From Talpa occidentalis (Eukaryota > Chordata > Mammalia > Eulipotyphla > Talpidae): DNA of 64,000 nucleotides. The DNA is taken from positions 16,561,433 to 16,625,432 of the forward strand of contig NW_023601543.1 in NCBI RefSeq assembly GCF_014898055.3, given 5' to 3'. Positions 1 to 11,514 of this stretch are shown one piece after another; the stretch's first letter is position 1, and each line of letters opens with the position of its first letter. The notes beneath the pieces are model-generated. The model was given only the letters and a program-made list of their open reading frames with translations. It was not told where the DNA came from and ran no database searches. The position numbers were made by a program, and so were the translations under genes.

Positions 1-680
1 GACTAATCTTCCTGTTATTGTCCTGGAGCTTGGTTTCATGAGATGGCTACAGTGGTTCAGGTTACCATATCCAGAGAGCAAGATATCTTACACTTTTAGT
101 GGGAATGTAATGATAATACAGAGGTTTCTTAAAATATTAAACATAGATCTACCAATTCCACTTCTAGGTATCCACCCCAAGAAAGCAAAAACAGTAATTC
201 AAAGGGAGATATGCACTACTATGTTCATTGCAGCACTATTTACAATACCCAAACTATGGAAACAACCTAAGTGTCCAAGGACAGAGGAATGGACTAGAAA
301 AATGGGATATATATACACAATGGATTACTACCTAGCTATAAAAAAAGATGAATTCTTGCCATTTGGATAGAACTGGAGGGGATAATGTTAACTAATATAA
401 GTCAGAAGGAGAAAGACAAATACTGGATAGTGTCACTTCTATGTGGAGTATAGAGAAATAAAACAAAGGGTCAGACAAGCCCAAACCAATAACAAAACCT
501 AGAAGTCTGATTGTACAATTGAGGCTACCAGAGAGGGAGAAGAGTTTGAGAGCAGGGTGGAGGGAGTCCAGTGGGCTATGCTGGAGGACTCTGGGTGCAT
601 TGGTGGTGGGGGTGATCTGAAGACATGCGATCCTATACCTTTGAATTATATACAGTGTTGTTAACCATTTTTTTTTGTTT
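1..680 (+). mobile_element. L1 3' end (ORF2 C-terminus plus 3' UTR)
   Basis: Reading frame 38-370 carries the conserved C-terminal part of L1 ORF2, with [26 protein letters not shown] and YIYTMDYYLAIKKDE. It ends at a stop near 370 and is followed by an L1-type 3' UTR (GGATAGTGTCACTTCTATGTGG, then a G-rich stretch at about 530-620). The element enters from beyond the left edge, so its 5' end is not visible. The first residues of the frame are diverged, which suggests an older copy than the one at 15.8 kb. It is a dead fragment of a retrotransposon, not a cellular gene. Confidence 0.9.
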
Positions 681-714
681 GGTTTTACATTCTGAGAAAC
701 CTATTTATTCATTA

Positions 715-935
715 ATTTTCTTTTTAAAAATATTTTATTTTATATAATTCTTACATCATTTTCATGTTTGCACAATGTCTGCATTTTCATTATGGTTATA
801 TTCTCCATACAATTGCACCCCTCTCTTATTTTGACTCTAGTCTTTCCTCTCCCCGCCCTTCCCCCCTCCCTAGTGTGTCTCTGGTTTATAGTTGCTTGTT
901 GATTTTGATTTTTACTTTGTATTGATTAGTTACCA
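715..935 (-). mobile_element. L1 3' end fragment
   Basis: Read on the minus strand this is the end of a younger L1 family: 'ataaaccagagacac' followed by a G-rich block and 'ttgcaattgtatgg'-like terminal sequence. The same block occurs at 16.5 kb and 24.3 kb on the plus strand. It lies tail to tail with the preceding plus-strand L1. Confidence 0.75.
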
Positions 936-1170
936 ATTAAAAAACACAACTAAATTCTTGAGTCTCTTTCTTAGGAATGTGGACACTTCATGGAATTCAA
1001 CCAAAAGAATTTCTTTCACATTTTATTCAGAATATTTTGGTTGAATGTTTATTTCTAAATCAATCGTAAGCTAGAAGAATGTCATTATTCTAACTGGCTT
1101 AGAAAAATAGTTTAGAGTGAAATGGAAATTGGAGGATCAACCACACTGACAATGAAAATACATTGTTTTC

Positions 1171-1431
1171 GGGCCTCCCTGGTGGTGCAGCGGTTGAGCA
1201 CCGGGCTGCACAGCTGCCCGCAGCCTCTGTGGTGTCAGTTCGATCCCCGGCGAAGGTCCCACATGGCACGACAGACCTCTCCTGCCGCGCCCGCTGCTCC
1301 CCTTAGCACTGTATTTCATCAGTCTGCCTGTTCTGCTCCCCGTTCTGGCTCTGGTGAATTCTCTCACCCTCCCGCGCTTCTGACTGTACCCAGTGCTTGT
1401 ATAAATAAATAAATAAATCTTAAAAAAACGC
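1171..1431 (+). mobile_element. tRNA-derived SINE, tail type A
   Basis: The copy starts GGGCCTCCCTGGTGGTGCAG (RNA polymerase III A box), carries B box GTTCGATCCC near 1239, and ends in an AAAT-unit tail. It is flanked by a 15-bp target site duplication, AAATACATTGTTTTC, at 1156-1170 and 1432-1446. The tail type A hallmark is 'GTACCCAGTGCTTGTATAAA'. No function is expected; the short frames across it on both strands are artefacts. Confidence 0.95.
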
Positions 1432-1446
1432 AAATACATTGTTTTC

Positions 1447-2320
1447 ATTATACATTATTTTATTTAGGCAACACTCTTGTACTGGTTTTGGTATCACAAT
1501 AGTGTTATTTATAAGTAATAGCCAGAGGGAAGAATACTAGCTAAAGAGTCACAAATAATTGCTATTTATCATAGTAGGAGCATATCCTTCTAGTCATAGT
1601 TTACTAAGAAAAAATAAAGAATGTATATTGAATTCTATTGGAATGTCTTGTCAGCACATATTGATGTTTTCATATAGCTTTGTATTAGATCTCTAGGTTG
1701 TATACTAATGGCTTGCTTACTGTTAAACTACCGTTACATTTTCTTAGATAAACTTTAATGTTTGTCATTTACTACTGCCCATCTGAGGGATTTTAAAATA
1801 TCTTAGTTGAATTTATAGAAGGTTTTAAAATTTTTTCAAAAATAACACAAATTTAGCAGTGCTGCTGCTCCTCTCAATAATTTCTACTTTTGTCATTATT
1901 GCTCCTTTGCACCTGCCTTTTTTTTCTCTTTCTTTTAATTGTTGTAATTTCAATGGGATGAGGGATGATAGGAATAGTGGGAACTATGAAAAGGAATATT
2001 TTATCTGATAATCCATCTCTCTCTCCCTTCACCAAAAGTGGCATTCCATAAGTGATAAATATTTCTCTGAGCTGTCTGTAATTATAAAATTAAAAAAAAT
2101 TTATGTGTGACCTGAAGAACAAGCAAAAGCCAAAGAATAAAACAAACACACAACCTGTACCCCCTAAAATATGCATGTATATCTTTTAAATCAAATCTTA
2201 TAATTTATTAATTAAATAACTATTATAGCAAAAAAAATTGTCAGCAAATAGTTTCCACATAATTTATATGACTATATATTATTGTGTATCATGAAATCAT
2301 ACGTTATTTAACTAATCTAC
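1447..2320. other. Intergenic, no gene seen
   Basis: AT-rich sequence with short A and T runs and no open frame of note. It contains no recognisable repeat apart from low-complexity tracts. Confidence 0.6.
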
Positions 2321-2340
2321 TATTTTAACATAGGGAATTT

Positions 2341-2615
2341 TTTTTTAAAGATGTATTTATTTATTTATACAAGCACTGGGTACAGTCAGAAGCGCGAGAG
2401 GGCGAGAGAATTCACCAGAGCCAGAGCGGGGAGCAGAGCAGGCAGAAGGACCGAAGTACACTGCTGAGGGGAGCAGCGGGCGGCAGGAGAGGTCTGCGCG
2501 CCATGCGGGACCCTCCTCCGGTGGCCGGGGAGCAGCCGGGGATCAAACCAGCGCCGCAGAGGCCGCAGGCAGCTTCACAACCCAGTGCTCAACTGCTGCA
2601 CCACCGGGGAGGCCC
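2341..2615 (-). mobile_element. tRNA-derived SINE, tail type A
   Basis: Reverse-oriented copy: tail (TTAT units) on the left, head ending GGGGAGGCCC on the right. The duplicated target 'TATTTTAACATAGGGAATTT' flanks it at 2321-2340 and 2616-2635. The middle carries the longer GC-rich body (CTCCTCCGGTGGCCGGGG), shared with the copies at 53.3, 55.2 and 62.3 kb. Confidence 0.95.
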
Positions 2616-2635
2616 TATTTTAACATAGGGAATTT

Positions 2636-3590
2636 TTTTACCTTTACTACTACGAATAATACTGTTATAACTATAGATATAAATATTTTTGTTCAGCTCA
2701 TTATTTATTAAGGATAAATTCTTAGAATTAAAAGGACTTGGCCATGATTATGAGTACTTTAAGGCTTTTGATATATATTTGCAAATTGTTCTCCAGGAAG
2801 GCTGTACTCACTTATATTCTCATCAGTATTGTATGAACTTCTCCTTTTCACTATATTACTTCCAAATCTGAGGATTTTTGTCATTATTAATATTGTTGAT
2901 GTTTAATCCTTGTCCGGTAACAGTCAAAAACTGACATAATACTGATGTTTTGATTTTATCTTATAATTTGCACTAAGGATAAATATGTTTTAATGCATTT
3001 TCCATTTTTATTTTTTGTGAATTTCTGTTCCACACACTTCCCATTCACCCCCAATTTTATTGAGATATTATTGACATATAACATATGTAAAATTTTATAA
3101 ATATTCAAATACAATTGTAATTGTGTCAACCCTAATGGGTTGGCACTTTGGCATTTTAAACAACCAGTGTTCAAAGTCTGAGCCCTGGATCAACAGAATC
3201 AACATTACCTGTGGACTTGTTAGAAATGCACATGATCAAACAGCACTTCAATCCTTCTACACAAAACGATCAGCTTTGCTGTACTACCCGGGCTTTTTCC
3301 ATCTCCACCCTGAGCTACACAGATTTTCTTACAAGAATAACATTTCCTTAGCACACTGTCTCCAATCCTACACATACAGAGTGACAATCTCATTATATTT
3401 TTTCCCCAGTCATTTTCTTAAAGCCATACGTCTCCAAAAAGGTATTGTTGGGAGACGTATTGATGGTGGCTACAGAGTACAGTTCTTGTACTGCTTCAAA
3501 AAATGAATATTTCCTTAATATAAGTAGTAAAAAAGATACCAGAACCTCACCTTGGAGATGGCCTACCTGAATCAGGGTTTCTTAGGGAAT
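2636..3590. other. Intergenic with a small old L1 end
   Basis: Unique-looking AT-rich sequence. At about 3050-3130 there is a short stretch ('ttattgagatattattgacata') typical of the minus-strand 3' end of old L1 elements. The frame at 3123-3506 has no recognisable domain and I do not regard it as a gene. Confidence 0.5.
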
Positions 3591-4320
3591 TCCACCTCTT
3601 CTGTAGCGGACTTGATCTGCCTCTGCTGCAGCGGACTTGATCTGCCTCCGCTCCTCCTCCTGCTGCTTCCACCCACTGCGTCCAGAGCCCAGAGCGGCGA
3701 TTCTTCCACAGCAGGATGTTTGTGCGCCCAGAGAAGCGGCTCGTGTGTGGAGATGCTGCTGCCCTTTGCTAACACAGAGTCCGACCCAGAGCTCTGCAGG
3801 AGGGCCTCTCAGACACCCTCCTTCTGCACGGATGGGGCAGAGGCCCGGAGGTCCCTTCCTTGAGGCCCCGGAGGAAGCACCGAGCCTCTCCATCCAGACT
3901 TGGTGCTGTGGACCATTCTGAGCAATCTTCCTGAAAGGGCAGAGGAAGCTGAAAGCCAAGAGACCCGGTGCGGTGGCCTCTGGAGGACCAAGAGCTGCTG
4001 CCCAGGCCTGAGGGGTTCTGCCTCGCGGCCCGCTTGTCCGGCCTGGGCTTGCTGTTGGCCCGGAGGCTGCGGAGCTGGTGCTGCCGCAGCCTTAAAGGCC
4101 CTGGGAGAAGCAGGCCACCCGTTCCGACGCCGGAAGGCCTGTGCTGCCGGAACCGTGCACACCCATCCGGCTTGAGCCAGGCAGTTTACAAGAGCCTCTT
4201 CCTCGGTTTCCATGGCCCTTGGCGTGAATACTGGAGGACGTATACTACTGTGTGTGCTGTGGTTATTATTCTCGGATATGTTGGATTTTTTTGAGGTAAG
4301 TCCACATGTACTTCTGTAAA
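3590..4320 (+). other. Isolated GC-rich segment, possible decayed exon or retrocopy
   Basis: This stretch is far richer in G+C and CpG than its surroundings and contains no transposon I recognise. It opens with a direct repeat of AGCGGACTTGATCTGCCTC (3605-3623 and 3630-3648). One plus-strand frame has an ATG at 3716 but stops at 3770, 3935 and 3950. From 3953 the same frame is open to a TGA at about 4292-4294 and ends in a hydrophobic stretch (VCAVVIILGYVGFF) resembling a C-terminal membrane anchor. Directly at the stop lies a consensus splice donor, GAGGTAAGT. No ATG opens the 3953-4294 frame. It could be a broken small membrane-protein gene, a non-coding first exon with its CpG island, or an old retrocopy. 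I do not recognise a family with confidence. Confidence 0.35.
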
Positions 4321-6528
4321 AGTGTGGTTTGTAATCCAGAGTTATTGAAGAAAAGATTCTGGTTTTCTGCTTTGAATTGACTCTAGAAGTCTTATGATGT
4401 TTCCTACTTATTTCTGCCTGGTAGATTTCACCTGTTTCAAGTGACGAAGTGTACATCGACTATCAACTGTGTCCTTGATTCAGCTCCACAGGCTATATTG
4501 TTTGTGAAATGTACATTCAAAGTATAAAATACCAAATCATAAAATTAACTTTAAGTTTTACTTTTGGTGTTATTTTAATTTACCTTCCCGTTAGCCCCGC
4601 TTGGAGCTTTATAGATACGTTGTGTCATAGTTGACAATTCTGTATCCGGTGTTTGTGCACATTCCTGCGCCTTACTCAAGACGTATAGCATCTGGATCTC
4701 AGTTGACTAGCATTGCATTTGGGGAGTCTGTCTATGTTGCAATGATATTCAGATATTTTTATGTACACTAAAGTTGCATAAACTTTTTATCTAGAAGATT
4801 TTCATGGAGAGAATTTAAGAGGCTTCACACTTTCTGCTTGTTAATAATGGAGACTGCTTTTTATTTTACTTTCCCTTTTCACTGTGTACCTGGAAGTCAA
4901 GTGACTTAATTATAGCCATTTGTTTCTTTTAACTTCCTTATGATATGCCTTTTGTGTTTTGATACCTTCAATAGCTTATTGCTACTGCAGTTTACTTGAA
5001 GATTTGTTCCGCGTATGTGTATGTGTATGAGCATGCAAGTATTTCCCAGTTATTTAAGTAGAAAGAGCAGTAGGTTAAGATCCAGGCGAATGGCTTTTAT
5101 TTGTGATTATCCCTCAAATTTTCTCAATTTTGGTTTGGCCCAGTCTTTCCCCGCCCCCCCTCCCCCAGCTCCTACAACACTGATAGGGATGGAAGTTCCT
5201 GAAGTTGCAGAAAAAAAAAAAGGCAGGGCCTAAAACTTAATTTACATATAGATATGGGATTTGGAGAGAATGATAACAAAATATGTTTGAGTTAGCATTT
5301 GTTCACAGGGAGAATCAGGGGTGTAGATGAAAGGAGCATGGCCGGAGATCTGGTTCCTAGAAATGAGGTACAAGATGGTGACTGTTGTTTGAAAAAAAGT
5401 AAGGCAGAAGCCTGGTTATCAGAATCAGGCTTGAATAACTGTAAACTTCTTTGATGTTGATTTATACTGAAATAGAGCTCCCTAAATCTCTTTTGCCTAA
5501 ATAAGGATTAGTTTCATATCTGTGAGCTTTCAACTGAGGACCAGTTAAGCTCTATCTGAAGAGAAAGATATCATGACTCTTGGAACCTGGTAGAGCCTAC
5601 CAGACTTAAGGTTTCTAGGGTGAATCTCTGTTTTGGTCTGTGTTGACCAGAATGAAGACCTGATACAGAAGCCTTCATGTTATTGTTTTATTACAGGGTC
5701 CCATGTCAGGAAACAGGAGTGAAGGAGCAAGAGAGATACAGGGAAAGAGGAAGAGCTAATATGCTGCTCTGTTACTGAGCTGGCTGCTGGGAAATGTGAT
5801 TGCCTGATTCTCAGAACTGATGACCTGCCCCCATATTTTATTCAGGCTAGGAGGGTGTGGGGAGAAAGCAGAAAGAATTTTTCCTTGCTCCAGTCTCTCA
5901 TTCGTCAGAGGTTTATCATGGGGCTTTAGTTCCTTTATTTCTACATTCCCCATTCATGATCCCATTTATGTCAGTTAACTGGAAATCCTGGGGTAGGGGG
6001 CAAGAGACATGCTATGAGGGCAGGATGCCAGGGACTCTTAGGTTGGTCAGAGTCAAGGTGACCTTTAAACTTACCATCCAAACTGGAATAGTTCTTAGAG
6101 AAAAATGGGGCAATGTTAATAATTAAAATGAGGCAACAGTTTTACAAACTCTCCCAAGCAAACTGGGATGTTTTTAATTAGATTCCAGAAATGGAACAGA
6201 ATACCAAAAGTTAAAAAAAAAGGATCATGGGTGATTCAAAAGAAGTGTGTGATGTAATTTTTCTCATTCATAAATATGAAAATTTTATGTAATTAATAAG
6301 GTTTTTAAATCAACTTTTTTTAAAGAGAAACGAAATTTATTCAAGTGGGTGCTCAGAGGGTTTGGGGAGAATGGGATTGAATACAGCAAAGCAATTTTTT
6401 TTTAATTCTTAAGCATAAGCCAACTATATGGAACAAATTAAATCATAATTAATTTGTTGAAGTAGGAGAGAAGGAAACAAAAACCTGCCTGTTAGTTCTC
6501 TATCCCATACTTTGAAGAAACCTTTAGA
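4321..6528. other. Intergenic, unassigned
   Basis: No gene or clear named repeat. The part at about 5310-6130 is moderately G+C-rich and reads like a decayed LTR or other old repeat, but I cannot assign it. Frames here are short and lack recognisable domains. Confidence 0.45.
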
Positions 6529-6529
6529 G

Positions 6530-6826
6530 CAGCACTGTCCTGTGAAAAGTAATTTTAGCTACAAGTGTGAACTGCATAAGTGATGTTATGTTTCCACATT
6601 AAAAACTAAGACAAAATAGGTGTGGTGATATAGTTAACTCAGAATATTAAAAAAATTAACATTTCAGTATGTCATCAATATAAAATGATTAATGAGATAT
6701 TGTAATAAAACTTCAAAATATAATGTGTATTTTACAATTATCACACATCTCAATTTGGACCAGCCACATTTCAAGTGTCCAAGAGCTCTATGTGACCACT
6801 GGTGACCTTATTGGGTAGCAGCACAC
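6530..6826 (+). mobile_element. MER5A-like hAT DNA transposon
   Basis: The left end AGCACTGTCC, the internal 'ccacattaaaaa', 'attaatgagatatt' and 'acacatctcaatttggacc', and the right part 'agccacatttcaagtg' follow the order of the mammalian non-autonomous hAT element MER5A. It is diverged, as expected for a repeat of this age, and encodes nothing. Confidence 0.85.
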
Positions 6827-7049
6827 ATTTTGGGTATTTTCTGAGTTTTAAAATAAAAATTTTATTATGAAAAATCTCAAACATTAGCTAAGTAGTATAA
6901 CGAACCACATAAATCCATTACCAACTACAATTTTATATCAATTATAATTGTAATTAAATTATAATTACATGATAATGTTGCTAATCTTGTGTCATATATT
7001 CCTCAACCTATATTTTTTCCTAGAGTATTTTAAAACAATGAATGCATGT

Positions 7050-7315
7050 GTTTTTTTTTTTTTTAATTGAGGTAACATTGGTTTACATCTTTGTGTTTTA
7101 GAAGTACAGGCTCTCCCTCTTTAAGTGTGTCACCACACTATACTCACCACCAAAGTTCATTGTGCTCCTTCCCCACTTTCCCTCCCTCTCTGCAAGCCTC
7201 AGTTCTATGATCAGCTTCCTAGGGTTAGTTGTTTGACTTTATTTGACCCTTTGTTGAACGACAAATACTGGATGGTGTCATTTATATGTGGAATACAGAG
7301 AAAGCACAAGTATTC
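7050..7315 (-). mobile_element. L1 3' end with inverted 5' part
   Basis: A T-run at about 7052-7066 followed by minus-strand L1 3' sequence runs to about 7250 (CTTTATTTGACCCTTTG). At 'gaacgacaaatactggatgg' the strand switches: about 7255-7310 is plus-strand L1 sequence that lies immediately upstream in the L1 consensus. This is the layout left by twin priming during L1 insertion. Confidence 0.75.
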
Positions 7316-10300
7316 CTGAGAGCAGTTAGAAAATTTTGCAATAAAGGGATGTTTTACTAAGCACTTCTTATTTCTTCCCAATGTACCACTATCTGTGAAA
7401 AAAAATTCAACTTTTGTTTATTCATTCCAAATACATATTGAGAAAAGATATAGGAGAGGGAAAGGTTATTTTTTTCACAAAGTCATTTTTCATATTTGTG
7501 AAGAATACTGTTTTGACCTTCTTACACACTGAGATTCTCAAGGGAACAGAAAGACATGTTTGTTTAATGGAATCAAATAGTCTTTAATCTTAATACCATT
7601 TAAATAATATGATGGAATCAGATGTGACCTTAATATTATTGAGTCAAATCTTTTTGGTATGATAGTCCAGCCTTTGGAGTTTCAATGCATTAATAGACTG
7701 TACTATTTATGATTGTTTTAAAAATTCATGAAAAATCTACTTTTTCACCTTCTGTGTATGTTTGGTAGAATTTGAATGAAATAGAGTGAAGTCTTCCCCT
7801 TTGAGTATCTATGCACTTACTCTTAAATAGTAAACTCTAGTCTAGTCTATTTAGTCTTAGGAGGGCTTTAATTCCTGTTGCTTTACCACTCATAATGACA
7901 AGTTGTTTTAAATCAGTGGTTTGCAACTCTATAAACCCCAGCAACACTTCATAGAAATGAAATCTTAAAATACATTCAACATATAAAAGCAAATCTTTTC
8001 AGGAGGGATCATGGTGCTTTATTTTTCACTTTAATTTTCTTTCTTTAGGACACTGTGCATAGCCCTAGGTTTTCCAGAGCATAGTTTGACAAGCCCTGTT
8101 TTAAACCATGACCATTTTCTGCCCTGTTCCTTATAAAATCAATAGCACACATTTTCTAGGTGGTTGACATAGGTTGTGTTTAGAGAACCAAACCAGCCTA
8201 TGAATATAGTACAGGTGAATCCAAAGTACATGTCTCAAAGATGAGACAGATTGCCTTGGTCATTTTAATACCTTTTTATACTCAGTTGCATTCAATTCAG
8301 TTAAATTCAAAAATGTTTTATTGGATGCATGTTCAACAAACTGTGTGAAGTGGTAAGAAAAATATAGAAATGAATTAGGTAAGGTCCCTGTCTTTAAAGA
8401 GAACATCTTCTTCTGAATAGTTCAGTAACTGATTACATAGCTATATTTAAGATGTGGAAAATCTAGTCAGTCAGTCATTCAACAAATATTCACTGATGCC
8501 TAGTATATTAGAGAAAATGCACTGTGTGAATCTTGGAATGAAAGAATAGAAAATTGAATATGAACATTTTCATCCTCCAAGATCCCATATCAAGGAACAG
8601 AGACTATAAAACCTACACCTTGGTGCTGATTCATGCCTTAGGTAATTGCTATTATTGTATAAAATATAAGTTCACTCTTTTATATGTGTGCAGATTATAT
8701 TCTTACTATTGTTGAATCTTATATTCTGGAAGTAATAATGACCTATTATTTTTTGCTTTGTGGTGTTAGTAGTGGAAGCAGTGATTAAATTTTTTTTATA
8801 TCTGTGAGAAATTGCAATGGCATAAAATTCCCATTATTAAGATTTTGTTGTTAACTTGATGACCCAAATTTAATGAATAGAGTTAACACTTCCATTCATC
8901 AGTTTTCACATTTCAACAGTGTATTTCACAAGAATCAAAATAAATCAAACTGTCCACTGAGCAGTGAAAAAGCTCATGAACTTGATCTAAAATATCTCTT
9001 TTTAAAATACCATCATTCGGCAGCCTGTTGACTTAGAATTATTTTAAAAAGTATGTTTGCTGACTTAATTTTTGTTCACCACTTTATTACAACTGGTAGT
9101 GTATCATATTTGAAGTTGCAGTTAAGGAGAAGGTGTATTAGAAGAAGTTGATAGACTCAACAGTTACAATGAAGGAGATAGATGTAGCAGAATCAACCAG
9201 AATTTCATGTTGTATGTTTTTAAGTGACAACGAACATTCCTCAGAGGTTCAGTAACTCCAAATGAGCATAAGAAAGTGACAAAGAAAATTTGAAGTCAGT
9301 AAGTTTGATGTGACTTTTATAAGAGTAGATCCTTAATGCAGATGGAGTGCTAATTGTTGGCATGTTTCAGTGTGTCTAGGAAAAGTTTGAATGGGAAACC
9401 AGACTCATTTACCTCCTGAATTGGCCTTCTCCCCCTATGATCCCCACAGACCTGTAGAAGGAAGTGGGTTAATTGGGACTTTGCACATCAAAGAACTCCC
9501 AATTCCTCTGTTATGTATTTCTGAATGAATGACATCAGGCAGTTGCAGCTAATGGTAAGATTTAATTTAAGAAGAAAGAGGAAGAATGTCTAAGAGTTTA
9601 GTTTGATAGATTGTTATCCAGCCATGTAAAGGAATGAAGTGTTTTGAGGATTTGAAAAGTCTACTTAGTAGATTTTTATTATGGACTATACATATACCAC
9701 TATTACTCATAGAATTAGAATACAAATGAAATGTATCTAATACAGACTATGTGCTGGGCAAATTTAATCTTCCCTTGTTGATTGAGAAAACACATCAATA
9801 TAGTGTCTATCTTTTAGTCTATAGTGATGAATACAAGCTCTCCCAGTAAATAGAGCGTTCCAGTTGGATTTTCTCTATTTAGACAATTTTGTTTAGTTTA
9901 TGAGACACAGCCAGATGAATAGGACCAAAATTTATTGACCACAATCCGTCATAATTTGTCATCTGACTGCTGGGTATCTGTTTTCATAGCTATGAGAAAA
10001 TGAAAAGATAATTTATATCAAACTGAATAGGTATACATGTATTCCTTAGTAAATTAAGATTGGGTCAAACTTTTCATCATTTATAGATGTTGTAATAATA
10101 ACATTTTCATTCTACTATTGACCTTATGCACAAGGAAACAGTTTGCCACTATTATGATTCACTATGCGTAAAACTCAGAAGGCTGTTGTAAAATCTTTAA
10201 ATTACAAATCATCATGGATAAAAATGAATACTAGAAGCAAAATACAAGGTTATAAAAATTACTATCAACAAGTAAATGTCATGAATATATAAATTATTTT

Positions 10301-10843
10301 CACTGATCAGGGTAACAACAGGAATAAGATAACATGCAATAAATAACTTGTTATGATAAACTCAGTACAATAAAACAATTCACTGAAAGCTTGTGATAAA
10401 ATATTCAGTATACAACATACATAAATATACCTTAGCACTATTTAAAAGGCCCCTTTACTTTAACAAGTCACATAAATTGCAAAACAACTTAAATAACTAT
10501 AAGGAAAACTGAGTCTGATACTTATCCCTTTATCATGTTCTTTTTTTTTTAATTTTAAAGATCAGAAAGCTTACATTTTGAAATTATGTGAAACCTTTGA
10601 AGTCCTCAGGGTATTCCTGACTCTGATACTTAATATGACTTTGACATAAGCATCCTTATGATAAACAACAGTGTTTGAAAAATCAGAGCTTCCTTCATAA
10701 TGTGAGGATCAAATGTATACTTATGTATATGAAACATATCAGGCATAAAAATGCTGAGTAAAAACTAATCACTGATTTATTGTCAACTTGTAATAATTAC
10801 TACTTATGTAGTCTTTATGCTGTGGTTTGGTGGGGTGGTGGTT
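7316..10843. other. Intergenic with faint old repeats
   Basis: No gene seen. About 7905-8105 looks like a decayed hAT-type element. About 8310-8530 includes 'cattcaacaaatattcactg', typical of L2 or MIR 3' ends. The rest is AT-rich unique sequence. Confidence 0.45.
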
Positions 10844-10856
10844 AAAATGAATAGGA

Positions 10857-10909
10857 ATATAAAAATAAAATTTATTATAAAAAAATAAAAATGAAATAAA
10901 ATCCCCAAA
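10857..10909 (+). mobile_element. Extremely 5'-truncated L1 (53 bp)
   Basis: Only the last bases of the young L1 family (ATATAAAAATAAAATTTATT, as at 16.58 and 24.34 kb) plus an A-rich tail are present. They lie between perfect 13-bp repeats AAAATGAATAGGA at 10844-10856 and 10910-10922, which identifies a genuine retrotransposition event. Confidence 0.8.
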
Positions 10910-11242
10910 AAAATGAATAGGAGCTCTTCAGTAACTCATGATTAGTACAGAATACAGAGTAAATGGGCATATTATTTATCTATTGTTGCTATAACAAAAT
11001 TATCAGTAATTTAGCAACTTTAAATAACACCATATAGCTCAACTGCGTTTTCTTAGGGTCTCACAAGACCAAAGTCAAAGTAGTGGATCAGGTGGGGTTT
11101 TTCTCTCAAGTTGTGAGAAAATATCTCACTTATTCATGTTGTTGGCAGAATTCATTTCCTTGAGGCTGTACAAATAAGGTACCTGTTTCCATGTTAGCTA
11201 TTTTCTGGGGACTGATTTTTGCTCCTAGAAGTTGCGTATATT

Positions 11243-11514
11243 ATTTTTTTAAATTTATTTTTATTTACTTATGCATACAAGAACTGGGGTGTAGGCCAAA
11301 GGTGTGGGAGTGGGGTGAGAGGATTCACCAGTAACAGAGTGGGGAGCAGAACAGGCAATCTACTGAAATGCACTGCTGAGGGGAGCAGCGGGCAAGACAG
11401 GAGAGTCCACTGCGCCATGTGGGTCGCTTCCTGGCTGGGGATCGAACTCATGCTGCAGTGGCTGCCAATAGCTTGATAGTGCTGACTTTAACCCCTGCAC
11501 CACCAGGGATGTCC
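11243..11514 (-). mobile_element. tRNA-derived SINE, tail type B
   Basis: Minus-strand copy with a T-rich left end. It has the type B tail signature GTATGCATAA in complement ('ttatgcatac', 'aactggggtgtaggcc') and the head at 'caccagggatgtcc'. It is diverged and has few CpGs, so it is an older copy. Confidence 0.9.

Noticed and set aside
1122..1448. Overlapping frames on both strands of about 100 codons
   Set aside because: They lie inside a SINE; the same shadow proteins recur at every copy (18.3, 53.3, 55.3, 62.3 kb and others).
3809..4456. Minus-strand frame of 215 codons
   Set aside because: It is the complement of the GC-rich block; composition is Ala/Pro/Arg-rich without a domain, as expected from antisense of G+C-rich DNA.
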